From Pleomorphomonas diazotrophica (GTDB taxonomy: Bacteria > Pseudomonadota > Alphaproteobacteria > Rhizobiales > Pleomorphomonadaceae): a stretch of DNA of 64,000 nucleotides. A model generated the notes under the pieces. The model was not told the origin of the DNA. It saw nothing but the letters and a program-made list of their open reading frames with translations, and did no database searches. The translations under genes and the position numbers were made by a program. The stretch lies in contig NZ_PJNW01000002.1 in the NCBI RefSeq assembly GCF_002844595.1, positions 372,001 through 436,000 of the forward strand. The letters are read 5' to 3'. Below are positions 18,199 through 28,880 of the stretch, in pieces (positions within the stretch are counted from its first letter, which is position 1; every line of letters begins with the position of its first letter).

Positions 18199-18972
18199 AT
18201 GAACAGGTTGCCGACGAGCGGAAGCAAGCTGGCCTGCTATCTCATCAATCTCGAGCGTGCCCCCGATCGCCGCGCCATGATGGAGGCGCGCTTTCAGGCC
18301 AGAGGGCTCACTCACGACGTGGTCAAGGCGGTCGACGGCAAGCTTTTACGCTTCCCCATTCCCGAGGTTAGCGAGCTTGCCTTCAAGCTCCTGCATGGAC
18401 GGCGGATCATTCCGGCCGAAGTCGGCTGTTATCTCAGCCATATCGAGTGTGCCAAGCAGCTCCTGGCTTCCGACGCCGATTATGGGCTGATCGTGGAGGA
18501 TGATGTCACATTCTCTCCGGACTTCGTTGAGGCCATCGATCTTGCCTGCGTTCAGGGCCGGCATTGGGATATCCTGCGTTTGACGACCGTCAATCGGGAA
18601 GGGGGCGTGACGTTCAGGAAACTCTCGGCGTCGCGGTCCCTGGCTGTCGCTCTGACCCGGAAGAAAGGGTCGGGAGCCTATATCGTCAATCGTCGGGCGG
18701 CGGCTTGGATGGTTGATGCGTTGATACCCATGCGGCTGTCCTATGATATTGCCTATGACCTTGAGTATTTGAGCGGCCTCAGGGCGTGCTGGGTCCTGCC
18801 GCAACCCGCCAGCCAGCTGAATGACATGGAGACCCAGGTTCAGATAAATATCCGGGCCTACAAACTCCCCCGGTACAGATATCTGACAGTGCTTCCGTAT
18901 CGTGCTTTCCTCGAGACGACGCGCGTCCTGTTCAGAGGGGTTCAGCTTGGGCGCTCGCTGTTGAGAGTTTGA
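18199..18972 (+). CDS. Glycosyltransferase family 25 (lipo-oligosaccharide type)
   Basis: This 257-residue GT25 enzyme starts with the family signature CYLINLERAPDRRAMMEARF, continues with EVGCYLSHIECAKQLL, and carries the acidic motif GLIVEDDVTFSPDF. Such enzymes add galactose or related sugars to lipopolysaccharide cores on the cytoplasmic side of the inner membrane. The ATG at 18199 is preceded by GGGGGG at a suitable distance. It has an AT-richer upstream region and is followed after 39 bp by pbpC. The donor and acceptor sugars cannot be inferred. Confidence 0.85.
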   Translation: MNRLPTSGSKLACYLINLERAPDRRAMMEARFQARGLTHDVVKAVDGKLLRFPIPEVSELAFKLLHGRRIIPAEVGCYLSHIECAKQLLASDADYGLIVEDDVTFSPDFVEAIDLACVQGRHWDILRLTTVNREGGVTFRKLSASRSLAVALTRKKGSGAYIVNRRAAAWMVDALIPMRLSYDIAYDLEYLSGLRACWVLPQPASQLNDMETQVQINIRAYKLPRYRYLTVLPYRAFLETTRVLFRGVQLGRSLLRV

Positions 18973-19011
18973 AAACCGACGTTGCTGAAGTGAGCCGGAA
19001 GGTGCCGCCAG

Positions 19012-21087
19012 ATGAGAGCGCCACATCGACTGATCAAGGCATGTCTCATTGTCCTGTCGGTGACTGTCGTTGCCGGTGTGCTGGCGGTTGCGCAGTTTCG
19101 CGCCCTCGTTGATGCCACGCCGCCGGTCGATCTCTTCGCCCCCACCTCGCAAGTCGTCACGGCACGGAACGGCGACCTTTTACGTGCCTATACGGTAGGA
19201 GATGGCCTCTGGCGGCTGCCGGTCGATCCGGCGCGGGTCGACCCTGGCTACGTCAAGCTGCTTCTCGCCACCGAGGACGGCCAGTTCCTCGAGCATTCCG
19301 GCGTCGATCCGAAAGCGCTCGTGCGGGCGGGCTGGCAACTCCTGACACACGGCCGCATCGTCTCCGGCGGGTCGACGCTGACCATGCAGGTGGTTCGGCT
19401 TTCGGAACGTCTTCACACCCGCTCTCCAAGCGGCAAGTTCGGCCAGATCGTCAAGGCGCTGGCCTTGGAGCGCTTTGCCAGCAAGGACGACATCCTCGCC
19501 GCCTATCTCAGCCTCGCGCCGTTCGGCGGCAATCTCGAGGGCGTGCGCTCGGCGTCGCTCGCCTGGTTCGGCAAGGAGCCGGCGCGTCTGACGCCGGCCG
19601 AAGCCGCCTTCCTCGTTGCCTTGCCGCAGGCGCCCGAGGCTCGCCGGCCCGACCGCGATCCGGCAGCCGCCAAGGCGGCGCGGGACAGGATCCTGAAGCG
19701 AGCCGCCGATCGCGGCATTCTTGCATTGTCCGACGCCGAGGCGGCTATGGCCGAGCCGGTACCGACTCGTCGGCGCGACTTTCCGCTGCTTGCTGCGCAC
19801 GCCGCCGATCGGGCGGTGGCGGCGGCTCCCAGAGAAGGCGAGATTCGCCTTGCGATCGACGGCAAGCTGCAGGCTTTGCTGGAAGGCCTCGCGGCCGAGC
19901 GGGCAAGCGCCATCGGCCCGAACGTCTCGGTCGCCATCATGGTGGCCGAAGAGGCGAGCGGCGACGTGCTGGCGTCGGTTGGTTCGGCTGGATTGTTTGA
20001 CCAGAAGCGCGCCGGCTCCATCGACATGACCAGAGCGATCCGCTCGCCCGGCTCGACGTTGAAGCCCTTCATCTACGGTCTCGCCTTCGAGGCGGGCATC
20101 GCCCATCCCGAAACGCTGGTCGAAGACCGGCCGACTACTTTCGCCGGCTATACGCCGAACAATTTCGACAAGACTTTCCGGGGCACGGTGACGGTGCGGC
20201 AGGCGCTGGCCGACAGTCTCAACGTGCCGGCCATCCAGACCCTGGAACTGGTGGGACCGGCGCGGCTCGTCACGCGGTTTCGCCGGGCGGGTGTCGAGGC
20301 GAAGCTGCCGGACATGGCACCGGCCAACCTCGCGGTCGGTCTTGGCGGCGTGGGGCTGACGCTGAACGACCTGACGACGCTCTATACGGCACTGGCGCGT
20401 GGCGGTCGGCCGATCGCCCTCCGCGAGAGGGTCGATGCCCTGGGGCCGGCCGAGCCGCCAAAGCCGCTTATGGACGAGCGTGCCGCTGCCTATGTCACGG
20501 ACATCCTGGCCGGTCCGCTCGGCGCCGCCAAAGGCGACGTGCGCGTCGCCATCAAGACCGGCACCTCCTACGGCTACCGTGATGCGTGGGCGATGGGATA
20601 CGACGGCCGCAATGTTGTGGGTGTCTGGGTCGGCCGGCCGGACGGCGCACCGCTGCCCGGCCTGATGGGCGTCGACGTGGCCGTGCCTGTGCTCGCCGAC
20701 ACCTTCGTCCGGGCGGGAGGAACCACGCGCCTGCCGCCCGAACCGCCAGGCCTGCTCAAGGTCTCCAATGCCGAGTTGCCGCCGCCGCTCCAGCGGCTGC
20801 GCGGGGCACGGGCGGCGGTTGCGCTGAAAGATGCCGGGCCGGAGATCGCCTATCCGCCGGCCGGTGCCCGCGTCGATCTCGGCTTTGCCGCCGGTTCGCC
20901 GCAGCCGCTCGCCCTCCGGGTCCGAAACGGCAAGGGGCCTTTTACCTGGCTTGCCGATGGCGCGCCGGTGGCACGGGAACCGTGGGCGCGGCAGTTCAGC
21001 TATGTCCCGAAAGGGGCTGGCTTCTTGACGCTGTCGGTGATCGACGGCGAGGGCAGGGCCGATCGGATCACCGTTTTCGTGGAATGA
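19012..21087 (+). CDS. pbpC: Penicillin-binding protein 1C, bifunctional
   Basis: This 691-residue class A penicillin-binding protein has a membrane anchor at about residues 9-30. A glycosyltransferase domain includes the catalytic ATEDGQFLEHSGVDP and GGSTLTMQVVRLSE motifs. A transpeptidase domain carries the SxxK motif in SPGSTLKPF, SLN in ADSLNVPA and KTG in IKTGTSYGYRDAW. A C-terminal BiPBP_C domain (about 600-690) completes the PbpC architecture. It polymerises and cross-links peptidoglycan in the periplasm. In many bacteria pbpC follows an alpha-2-macroglobulin gene (yfhM); here its neighbour is GT25. Confidence 0.93.
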   Translation: MRAPHRLIKACLIVLSVTVVAGVLAVAQFRALVDATPPVDLFAPTSQVVTARNGDLLRAYTVGDGLWRLPVDPARVDPGYVKLLLATEDGQFLEHSGVDPKALVRAGWQLLTHGRIVSGGSTLTMQVVRLSERLHTRSPSGKFGQIVKALALERFASKDDILAAYLSLAPFGGNLEGVRSASLAWFGKEPARLTPAEAAFLVALPQAPEARRPDRDPAAAKAARDRILKRAADRGILALSDAEAAMAEPVPTRRRDFPLLAAHAADRAVAAAPREGEIRLAIDGKLQALLEGLAAERASAIGPNVSVAIMVAEEASGDVLASVGSAGLFDQKRAGSIDMTRAIRSPGSTLKPFIYGLAFEAGIAHPETLVEDRPTTFAGYTPNNFDKTFRGTVTVRQALADSLNVPAIQTLELVGPARLVTRFRRAGVEAKLPDMAPANLAVGLGGVGLTLNDLTTLYTALARGGRPIALRERVDALGPAEPPKPLMDERAAAYVTDILAGPLGAAKGDVRVAIKTGTSYGYRDAWAMGYDGRNVVGVWVGRPDGAPLPGLMGVDVAVPVLADTFVRAGGTTRLPPEPPGLLKVSNAELPPPLQRLRGARAAVALKDAGPEIAYPPAGARVDLGFAAGSPQPLALRVRNGKGPFTWLADGAPVAREPWARQFSYVPKGAGFLTLSVIDGEGRADRITVFVE

Positions 21088-21175
21088 GCGCAGCGCGCCG
21101 GCGCGGGCGCTTGCCTTTTGGCCGGTTGAGGGGCATGCCCGTCTCCATCGGTTTGGCGGACGGCGAGGGAAGGCG

Positions 21176-22540
21176 ATGACCAGGAAGGAACGGGTGGCGC
21201 TGGTATCGCTCATTGCCAGCCTCAGCCTTACGGTCGCCAAGCTTTCGATCGGCCTGATGATCGGTTCGCTGGCCCTCATCACCGACGCGCTGCATTCGGG
21301 TACCGACGCCATCGCCACGCTGGTCACTTTTCTGGCGGTTCGCTTTGCCGATCGCCCAGCCGATGACGACCATCCCTATGGACACGGCAAGTTCGAGGAC
21401 CTCGCGGCGCTGGGCGAGGGAACGCTGCTGCTGGTGCTGGCTGGCGGCGTCGCCATGGAGGCCTGGAACCGCTTTGTCGGAGAGGCGCCGCCGCCGTCGG
21501 TCAACGCCATCGCCTTTGCTGTGCTGGGTGCCGAGATCGTGATCAATCTCTGGCGGGCTCGGGCGCTGAACAAGGCGGCCGTGGAGACCGGCAGCCGGGC
21601 CCTTGCCGCCGACGCCATGCATTTCCTCTCCGATGTCGCGTCGTCGGCGATAGTCATCGTCGGCTTTGTCGCCACCCTCTATGGTGCCGATTGGGCTGAC
21701 TCGGTGACGGCAGCGGCCATTGCGCTGTTCATCGGCTGGCTTGGCCTCAGAATGATCCGCCGTACCGCCGACGAACTGACCGACCGCGTGTCGCCGACGA
21801 TTGCGCGCACGCTCCGTCGACTGCTCCTCGACCTGCCGGGTATCGTCGCCATCGACCAGCTTCGGGTGCGAACGGTCGGTCCCCGGCACTTCGTCGACAT
21901 ATCGGCCGGCGTGCCGCGAACGCTGAGCCTCGGCGAGACCGCCGTGGTCAAGCGGGCGATGGTGGCGGCCATTCTGACGGAGATCGCCGACGCCGAGGCG
22001 ACGGTCAGCCTCAGGCCGGTGCCGATCGACGACGAAAGCGTCAGGGAGCGGGTGTTCCTCGCCGCCTCGCGCGAACGCATTCCCGTCCACCACATCACCA
22101 TTCAGCATCTCGGCGACCGTCTCTCGGTGTCGCTCGATTGCGAGGTGGATGGCGCCATGCCTCTTGGAGAGGCGCATGAGGTGGCGAGCCGGCTCGAAGC
22201 AGCCATCCGGGCTGAAATCGGCGCCGAGATCGAGGTGGAGACCCATCTCGAACCGCTGTATCCCGACCTCATTCAAGGCGAGCAGTTACCGGACGACCGG
22301 GTTGCGGCCTATGCCGCGAGCCTCCGGGAAGCCGCGGCGACGCATGGTGTCTCGGATGTTCACAACGTCCGTGCCCGCGAGATTGACGAAGGGGTGTTCG
22401 TCGCGTTCCATTGCCGCTTCCCGGCGTCGCTCCCCGCCGCCGAGGTGCACCGCCGCGCCGATGCGGTGGAGCGAGCGGCGCGCATCGCGTTCCCGGAGAT
22501 TCGCCGCATCGTCAGCCATCCTGAGCCCGTGAGGGGGTAG
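21176..22540 (+). CDS. Cation diffusion facilitator (CDF) transporter with extended C-terminus
   Basis: This 454-residue membrane protein has about six helices in its first 200 residues. The metal-site motifs are ITDALHSGTD in helix 2 and DAMHFLSDVASS in helix 5, plus the histidine-containing DDDHPYGHGKFED loop. CDF proteins export Zn, Fe, Mn or Co in exchange for protons. Usual length is about 300 residues; here the cytoplasmic part extends from about 205 to 454 and appears to contain two or three ferredoxin-like repeat units. The metal is not predictable. It is convergent with kdsD, with an 18-bp gap. Confidence 0.88.
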   Translation: MTRKERVALVSLIASLSLTVAKLSIGLMIGSLALITDALHSGTDAIATLVTFLAVRFADRPADDDHPYGHGKFEDLAALGEGTLLLVLAGGVAMEAWNRFVGEAPPPSVNAIAFAVLGAEIVINLWRARALNKAAVETGSRALAADAMHFLSDVASSAIVIVGFVATLYGADWADSVTAAAIALFIGWLGLRMIRRTADELTDRVSPTIARTLRRLLLDLPGIVAIDQLRVRTVGPRHFVDISAGVPRTLSLGETAVVKRAMVAAILTEIADAEATVSLRPVPIDDESVRERVFLAASRERIPVHHITIQHLGDRLSVSLDCEVDGAMPLGEAHEVASRLEAAIRAEIGAEIEVETHLEPLYPDLIQGEQLPDDRVAAYAASLREAAATHGVSDVHNVRAREIDEGVFVAFHCRFPASLPAAEVHRRADAVERAARIAFPEIRRIVSHPEPVRG

Positions 22541-22558
22541 CGGGACACCCGGGACTGA

Positions 22559-23566
22559 TCAGGCCACGCCGATGCGCAGCAGGTCGAGGGTATGCAGAAT
22601 GCCGATCGGCTTCTCGTTCTCGACGACGAACAGCACGGAGATCTTGCGGTTTTGCAGGAGGTCGAGCGCCTCGGCGGCGAAGATCTGCGGCGCAACGGTG
22701 ATCGGTTTGCGCGTCATCACCTGCGCGACCGGCGTTTCCAGCTTGCTGGCGCTCAACTGCGGACCGAGATCGGAGTGCACGAAGCGGCGGAGATCGCCGT
22801 CTGTGACGATGCCGATCAGGTGCCCGTCACCGTCGACCACTCCGACCACGCCGAAGCCGCCTGAACTGATGGCCAGGATGGCGTCCGTCATCCGGCTGTC
22901 GGCGGCAATGAGCGGCAGCCGTTCGGTGTGCATGATGTCCGAGACGCGCCGGAGCTGCGAGCCGAGCTTGCCGCCCGGATGGAAGATGTGGAAGTCGGTC
23001 TCCGAGAAGCCTCTCCTGACCATGACGCCCATGGCGATGGCGTCGCCGATGGCGAGCTGCAGCACGGTCGATGTGGTCGGTGCGAGATTGTGCGGGCAGG
23101 CTTCGCGCACTCTCGGCAGGATCAGCGCCACGTCGGCGGCGGCGGCCAGGGTCGACTCGGCGCCGGCAGTGAGCGCGATGACCGGCACGTCGAAGCGCTT
23201 GGCGAACGCGAGCACCACCGCGAGTTCGGTGGTCTCGCCCGACCAGGACAGCGCCAGGATGACGTCGGAGCCGTCGACCATGCCGAGGTCGCCGTGCCCG
23301 GCCTCGGTGGGATGGACGTAATAGGCGGCCGTGCCCGTGGAGGAAAAGGTTGCGGCGAGCTTGCGGGCGATATGGCCGCTCTTGCCGATGCCGGTGACGA
23401 TGAGCCGGCCCTTGCCCTCTGCGACGATACCGATGGCCTTGTCGATGGCCTCGCCGAGCGGCCCATGAAGTGCCGCTTCTTCAAGGGCGGCAATGCCCGT
23501 CCGGGTAATCTCGATGGCATGCAGCGCCGCCGCGAGGGCGGGCTTCGGAAGCGGGCTGTCGGTCAT
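22559..23566 (-). CDS. kdsD: Arabinose-5-phosphate isomerase (KpsF/GutQ family)
   Basis: This 335-residue enzyme converts ribulose 5-phosphate to arabinose 5-phosphate, the first step toward KDO for lipopolysaccharide. It has an N-terminal SIS domain (GKGRLIVTGIGKSGHIARKL and the SWSGETTEL loop) and two C-terminal CBS domains (about residues 210-330). The ATG at 23566 (MTDSPLPKP) fits the family better than an in-frame start 81 nt upstream; the ribosome-binding site is weak. It is divergent from ntrY. Confidence 0.93.
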   Translation of the reverse strand: MTDSPLPKPALAAALHAIEITRTGIAALEEAALHGPLGEAIDKAIGIVAEGKGRLIVTGIGKSGHIARKLAATFSSTGTAAYYVHPTEAGHGDLGMVDGSDVILALSWSGETTELAVVLAFAKRFDVPVIALTAGAESTLAAAADVALILPRVREACPHNLAPTTSTVLQLAIGDAIAMGVMVRRGFSETDFHIFHPGGKLGSQLRRVSDIMHTERLPLIAADSRMTDAILAISSGGFGVVGVVDGDGHLIGIVTDGDLRRFVHSDLGPQLSASKLETPVAQVMTRKPITVAPQIFAAEALDLLQNRKISVLFVVENEKPIGILHTLDLLRIGVA

Positions 23567-23746
23567 GTCGGCGTGGATCCGCGATTGTTGGCTGGCCGCC
23601 TTGTTAGTCCATTGCGGCCGGATGTAAAGCGTGGCTTGTGGCGGCACCGGGGCAAAAAAAGGCGGAAGGACCGCTTTTGCACTCGGTTTTCGTCAAGAAG
23701 CCGCAATCGTGATAGACGGCATCACGTGATGCAGTGGAGACGGACG

Positions 23747-25987
<2,241 letters not shown>

Positions 25988-26101
25988 TTGTCGGGGGTTT
26001 ACGGACGATAGGGCTTCAGATCGTGTGACATTTATGTTACTGCCGATGCGGCCGGGGCTTGAGGACGGCCGCTAGGCGGCGGAACGGATACGCAGGAAAC
26101 A

Positions 26102-27472
26102 ATGGCGACCGATATTCTGATCGTTGACGACGAGGCCGATATCCGCGATCTCGTGGCGGGCATCCTGGAAGACGAAGGTCATGGAACCCGCACGGCCGGG
26201 GACTGCGACAAGGCGCTCCAGTCCATCGCCGAACGACGTCCGCAGCTCATTTTCCTGGACATCTGGCTGCAGGGCAGCCGCATGGACGGCTTGCAGCTTC
26301 TCGATGAGATCAAGACCAGCAATCCCGACGTGCCGGTGGTGATGATCTCGGGCCATGGCAATGTCGAGACGGCCGTCTCGGCCATCAAGCGCGGTGCTTA
26401 CGACTATATCGAAAAGCCGTTCAAGGCCGACCGTCTGGTGCTTATCGCCGAGCGGGCGCTGGAATCGTCTCGCCTCAAGCGCGAGATCCGCGAACTGCAA
26501 ATCCGCTCGGACCGCCCGGAGGGGGTGGTCGGCGGTTCGTCGGTGGTCAATCAGCTTCGCAACACCATCGACCGAGTGGCGCCCACCAACAGCCGCGTGC
26601 TGATCTCCGGCCCATCCGGGTCCGGAAAGGAATCGGTGGCGCGCGCCATCCACGAGCGTTCGCACCGGGCAGCCGGTCCTTTCGTGGTGCTGAATGCGGC
26701 GGCCTTCTCGCCGGACCGCATGGAGATCGAGCTGTTCGGCAGCGAGTCCGACGCCGACGGCAAGCGCAAGGTCGGCGCCCTCGAAGAGGCGCATGGCGGC
26801 ACGCTTTATCTCGACGAGATCGGCGACATGCCGCGCGAAATGCAGAACCGCATGGTGCGTGTGCTGGTCGAACAGGCGTTCGAGCGCGTTGGTGGCACCC
26901 AGAAGGTGCATGTCGACGTGCGCTATGTGTCGTCGACGGCGCGCGATCTCGAACGGGAGATCGCCGAGGGGCATTTCCGCGAGGACCTGTTTCACCGCCT
27001 TGCCGTGGTGCCGGTGCGCGTGCCGGGCCTTTCGGAGCGCCGCGAAGACATTCCCTTTCTCATCGAGCAGATGATGCATCAGATCTCCCGGGCCACCGGC
27101 CTGCCGGTCCGGCGCATCGGCGAGGATGCCATGGCCGTACTGCAGTCGCACGACTGGCCGGGCAACCTTCGTCAGCTCCGCAACAACGTCGAGCGGCTGA
27201 TGATCCTGACTCGCGGCGATCCGGAGGCGGTGATCACCGCCGACCTGCTGCCATCGGAGATCGGCACCATGCTGCCGTCCCTGCCGTCTGGTTCGGGCGG
27301 CGAACATCTGATGGCGCTGCCGCTCAGGGAGGCGCGCGAGATCTTCGAGCGGGAGTATCTCAAGGCCCAGCTCAACCGTTTCGGCGGCAACATCTCGCGC
27401 ACGGCCGAGTTCGTCGGGATGGAGCGCTCGGCGCTGCACCGCAAGCTGAAGAGCCTTGCCATTGCCGGCTGA
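26102..27472 (+). CDS. ntrX: NtrX response regulator lacking the GAFTGA motif
   Basis: This 456-residue NtrC-family regulator has a receiver domain (about residues 1-120, aspartate in LIFLDIWLQG), an AAA+ domain with Walker A GPSGSGKE and Walker B-like [11 protein letters not shown], and a C-terminal Fis-type helix-turn-helix (NISRTAEFVGMERSALHRKL). Where NtrC in this window has the sigma-54-contacting loop GAFTGA, NtrX reads SESDADGKRKVGALEE and is three residues shorter. It therefore probably does not activate sigma-54 promoters and acts as a DNA-binding regulator. It is partnered with ntrY upstream. Confidence 0.93.
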   Translation: MATDILIVDDEADIRDLVAGILEDEGHGTRTAGDCDKALQSIAERRPQLIFLDIWLQGSRMDGLQLLDEIKTSNPDVPVVMISGHGNVETAVSAIKRGAYDYIEKPFKADRLVLIAERALESSRLKREIRELQIRSDRPEGVVGGSSVVNQLRNTIDRVAPTNSRVLISGPSGSGKESVARAIHERSHRAAGPFVVLNAAAFSPDRMEIELFGSESDADGKRKVGALEEAHGGTLYLDEIGDMPREMQNRMVRVLVEQAFERVGGTQKVHVDVRYVSSTARDLEREIAEGHFREDLFHRLAVVPVRVPGLSERREDIPFLIEQMMHQISRATGLPVRRIGEDAMAVLQSHDWPGNLRQLRNNVERLMILTRGDPEAVITADLLPSEIGTMLPSLPSGSGGEHLMALPLREAREIFEREYLKAQLNRFGGNISRTAEFVGMERSALHRKLKSLAIAG

Positions 27473-27480
27473 GGCTCGCC

Positions 27481-28146
27481 TCAGTCGGTCATGTCGCCGT
27501 CGATCTGTTCGGGCAGATTGTCCCGTTCCCACTCTTCGTGCGGGATCGGCGTGCCGAGCCTGAAGTCGAACGATGCCACATGCGTGAGGTCGCTCGTCGC
27601 GCTGCAGCTGAACGACAGCCGGTACCATTGCCCGCCAGCGTAGACGGCGGCGCCGGTCGCATCCATTGACGTCGGGGTCAGCCGCGGATCGGCGGTTGCG
27701 TAGGCAACGACGTGATCGGGTACGAAGTCGGCTTTCCAGCGCCTCAACTGTTCGATCGCCTCGATATTGCAGAGCTGGATCAGCCGTTCGTCGCTGGCGA
27801 GCGACGCAAGCCTTTGCCGAGTTTCAAGATTGCGCGGATCATTGAGGACGCCGGCCGCAAAATAGTCCGTCGCGGCAATGCGTCCCTCGGCGCGAGGGCG
27901 GGCGGCCCTCGGCGATGAAGGTGATGGTTGGCGCGTAACCTCGGGCAGCGCTGCGATCGGCTTGCCGAGGGCAGGCGGAGCGGGGGTGCGGTTCGCCGGA
28001 GCGACCATCACCACCTCGATTGCCGCCGGCGGCTGCGCGACGGGTATATGGCGAGGCGCCTCAATCGCAAGGAGTGCAAGGAGTAGGGCATGGGCAAGCA
28101 CGGACAGCGTGGTTGCCGGCCGTGGCCAAGGCAGCGCTCTCCTCAC
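27481..28146 (-). CDS. DUF930 domain protein with TonB-like N-terminus
   Basis: This 221-residue protein has an N-terminal membrane anchor (about residues 12-30), a proline/alanine-rich linker (about 35-90) and a C-terminal DUF930 domain starting near DPRNLETRQRLASLASDE with LCNIEAIEQLRRW. The anchor plus proline-rich region resembles TonB-type periplasm-spanning proteins, but no TonB C-terminal domain is present. Several cysteines in the DUF930 part suggest export to the periplasm. It is convergent with ntrX with an 8-bp gap. The function of DUF930 is unknown. Confidence 0.72.
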   Translation of the reverse strand: MRRALPWPRPATTLSVLAHALLLALLAIEAPRHIPVAQPPAAIEVVMVAPANRTPAPPALGKPIAALPEVTRQPSPSSPRAARPRAEGRIAATDYFAAGVLNDPRNLETRQRLASLASDERLIQLCNIEAIEQLRRWKADFVPDHVVAYATADPRLTPTSMDATGAAVYAGGQWYRLSFSCSATSDLTHVASFDFRLGTPIPHEEWERDNLPEQIDGDMTD

Positions 28147-28379
28147 TCTCTATCCTCCCCGCTTTTTCATACCCATCGCCGGCCTTCGTGGCGGTTTTGG
28201 GAGACGAGGGCGGGACACGATCTCGTGATCGTCGGTAGCTGTGGAAAGACTGCCACCTTTCACCGCTCGCCTCTTCGCGGAACTCATTTCGCCGACGTTC
28301 ACCCTCCCTTTACCACGTTGGTCCAGATTTCTCGGCAGGGGAGCAGAATGGTCCCGCCTTCCGCGTGAGTTCGTTGCGT

Positions 28380-28718
28380 ATGATTACCCGCCAGTATCGC
28401 CCGTCTTGGCTCCGCCGCCTGATCCTGCCGGCCGTGACGGCCGTTTTTCTCGGTTATTTCGGCTACCACGCCGTCAATGGCGAGTATGGCATGGTGGGGC
28501 GCGCCCGCTTCGAGAACCGTACCCAGGAACTCAATGCCGAACTGGCTCGTCTCAACGCCGAAAAGGCGGCGCTGGAGGCGCATGTCAGGCTTTTGCGCCC
28601 TTCCAGTCTCGATCAGGACATGGTCGACGAACGGGCGCGCATCCAGCTTTCGGTGGTCAATCCGAATGAAGTGGTCATCATGGATTTTGACAAGCTGGCG
28701 CAGGCAAAAAGCAATTGA
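28380..28718 (+). CDS. ftsB: Septum formation initiator FtsB/DivIC
   Basis: This 112-residue bitopic protein has one membrane helix (about residues 14-33) followed by a leucine/alanine-rich coiled coil (RTQELNAELARLNAEKAALE) and a short periplasmic tail. It is a component of the divisome complex that recruits septal wall synthesis. It sits immediately before pdhA, the usual rhizobial arrangement. The ATG at 28380 is preferred over an in-frame GTG 15 nt upstream; neither has a strong ribosome-binding site. Confidence 0.85.
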   Translation: MITRQYRPSWLRRLILPAVTAVFLGYFGYHAVNGEYGMVGRARFENRTQELNAELARLNAEKAALEAHVRLLRPSSLDQDMVDERARIQLSVVNPNEVVIMDFDKLAQAKSN

Positions 28719-28737
28719 TATTGCTATATTTTCCATG

Positions 28738-28800
28738 AATTAACTTGATTTCAGTTAATTGCGTGCGCCAGTGATGCGGCTTTCGCATGATTGACATGCG
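28738..28800. promoter_or_regulatory. Two perfect palindromes in the pdhA upstream region
   Basis: AATTAACT (28738-28745) and AGTTAATT (28753-28760) form an 8-bp perfect inverted repeat with a 7-bp spacer. CGCATG (28784-28789) and CATGCG (28795-28800) form a second, 6-bp repeat with a 5-bp spacer. A TTGACA hexamer (28791-28796) overlaps the second. These look like regulator operators in the pyruvate dehydrogenase promoter, though the -10 element is not clear. Confidence 0.55.
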
Positions 28801-28880
28801 TTGCAAACCTTGACTTGCTCCCCGGAAAGGGGTTCCGTCGGCGCCTCTACGGAATAATCCCGATACGGGAGGAGCAAGCA

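Noticed and set aside
19180-21327. A 715-codon open frame antisense to pbpC
   Set aside because: It is a shadow of a GC-rich gene. It has no ribosome-binding site or family resemblance, whereas pbpC on the plus strand carries all catalytic motifs.
22928-23746. Upstream extension of ntrY by 273 codons overlapping kdsD
   Set aside because: The extension is antisense to kdsD and not family-like; the ATG at 23747 has a ribosome-binding site.
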